Assembly: GCA_963849635.1 (NCBI GenBank)
Contig: CAWKIA010000003.1
Coordinates: 124,001 to 188,000, forward strand
Length of the DNA: 64,000 bases
Direction of reading: 5' to 3'
DNA from: CAVRUD01 sp963849635
GTDB taxonomy: Bacteria > Chloroflexota > Chloroflexia > Thermomicrobiales > UBA6265
Shown: positions 63,545 to 64,000 of the stretch, piece after piece
Layout of the letters: every line of letters starts with the position of its first letter
How positions within the stretch are numbered: position 1 is the first letter of the stretch
Notes under the pieces: model-generated
What the model saw: only the letters and a program-made list of their open reading frames with translations
Told to the model about the DNA's origin: nothing
The model's database searches: none
Translations under genes and position numbers: made by a program

Positions 63545-64000
63545 GTGGACGAGATCTTCGGGTTGTCGATGACGACGATTATGGTCGTCCTGCTGGTCGT
63601 GCTGGCAATCTGCCTGGCAACGGTTGGCTGGATTGCCTTGCGCCAGCGGGTGGTCTTCAAGATGGGGGTGCGCAACATCCCCCGGCGCAAGACTCAAACT
63701 GCCTTGATCATCATCGGTCTGATGCTCTCGACCGTGATCTCGACCGCCGCCCTCGGCATGGGCGATACCGTCGATCGGTCGCTCACCGCCGCGACCTACG
63801 ACACCCTCGGCGAGGTCGATGAGCTTGTCGTCTCCAGCCCGGACACTGAGGGCAGCGTCAACAATGCCCTTAGCACCAAGATCCCGGCGTCATCGCTGCA
63901 GACAGTCGAGCAGGCTCTGGCCGGCAATCCCGATGTCGACGGCATCATGCCGGCTTTGCTCGAGTTCGTGCCCGGCATCGACATGCGCTCGGAGCTGTCG
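63545..64000 (+). CDS. FtsX/MacB-type ABC permease, partial (right edge)
   Basis: GTG 63545 (MDEIFGLSMTTIMVVLLVVL) starts a protein that aligns closely with the start of the 59065 permease: GVRNIPRRKTQTALIIIGLM against GVRNIPRRRAQTTLIVVGLM, then AALGMGDTVDRSLTAATYDT. It is a paralogue from a tandem duplication. The edge cuts it after 152 residues. No ATPase gene lies directly before it, so it either shares the ATPase at 58201 or has one to the right. Confidence 0.9.
   Translation, partial: MDEIFGLSMTTIMVVLLVVLAICLATVGWIALRQRVVFKMGVRNIPRRKTQTALIIIGLMLSTVISTAALGMGDTVDRSLTAATYDTLGEVDELVVSSPDTEGSVNNALSTKIPASSLQTVEQALAGNPDVDGIMPALLEFVPGIDMRSELS

Overview
The window is GC-rich, gene-dense bacterial DNA. 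Ribosomal protein S15 followed by polynucleotide phosphorylase, many Tat-type signal peptides (SRRxxL), peptide/opine-type ABC importers, TTG and GTG starts, and several secreted Pro/Thr-rich proteins suggest a Chloroflexota bacterium, possibly near Thermomicrobia. That placement is inference; no rRNA or tRNA gene was seen to anchor it.

Layout. 0-6.6 kb: a MarR-type regulator running off the left edge, divergent from a DrrAB-like exporter with two palindromic operators between them; then two SAM methyltransferases, a VOC protein and a flavin disulfide oxidoreductase. 6.6-10.3 kb: a heterodimeric ABC exporter. 10.5-13.3 kb: small or unknown proteins, a MerR-like regulator and a tyrosine-kinase remnant. 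13.3-16.1 kb: a Re-citrate-synthase-like HMGL protein divergent from an HTH protein plus a Si-type citrate synthase. 16.1-20 kb: two MFS transporters and an M50 protease. 20-31.2 kb: very large secreted proteins (M23/IPT-repeat protein; a duplicated HExxH protein; a beta-propeller/SH3 protein), an aldolase and a Tat rhodanese. 31.3-38.9 kb: HtrA, SIMPL, ECF sigma/anti-sigma pair, a 2-hydroxyacid dehydrogenase, a strong candidate structured RNA gene, a flavin protein, a MITE-like repeat and a SnoaL protein. 39-42.4 kb: rpsO-pnp. 43.4-51.5 kb: two tandem paralogous Opp/Dpp importer clusters without ATPases. 52-57.6 kb: a GNAT protein, a second inverted copy of the repeat, an unknown membrane protein and an OpuC-like compatible-solute importer. 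58.2-64 kb: a MacB/FtsX-type ABC system, a Tat-secreted Thr-rich Cys-rich protein, and a second FtsX-type permease cut by the right edge.

Quality caveat. About fourteen otherwise well-conserved genes, including pnp, a citrate synthase and both peptide-binding proteins, continue cleanly in another frame after one-base shifts. This density is best explained by residual indel errors in the assembly rather than true pseudogenes. I therefore give such genes as single features spanning all frames and state roughly where the frame changes.

The items most worth a second look are the ~200-nt structured RNA at 37138-37339 with its own promoter, the HExxH protein whose second copy has lost the zinc motif, the Re/Si citrate synthase-like divergent locus, the two-copy MITE-like element, and the secreted Cys-rich protein set between paralogous FtsX-type permeases.
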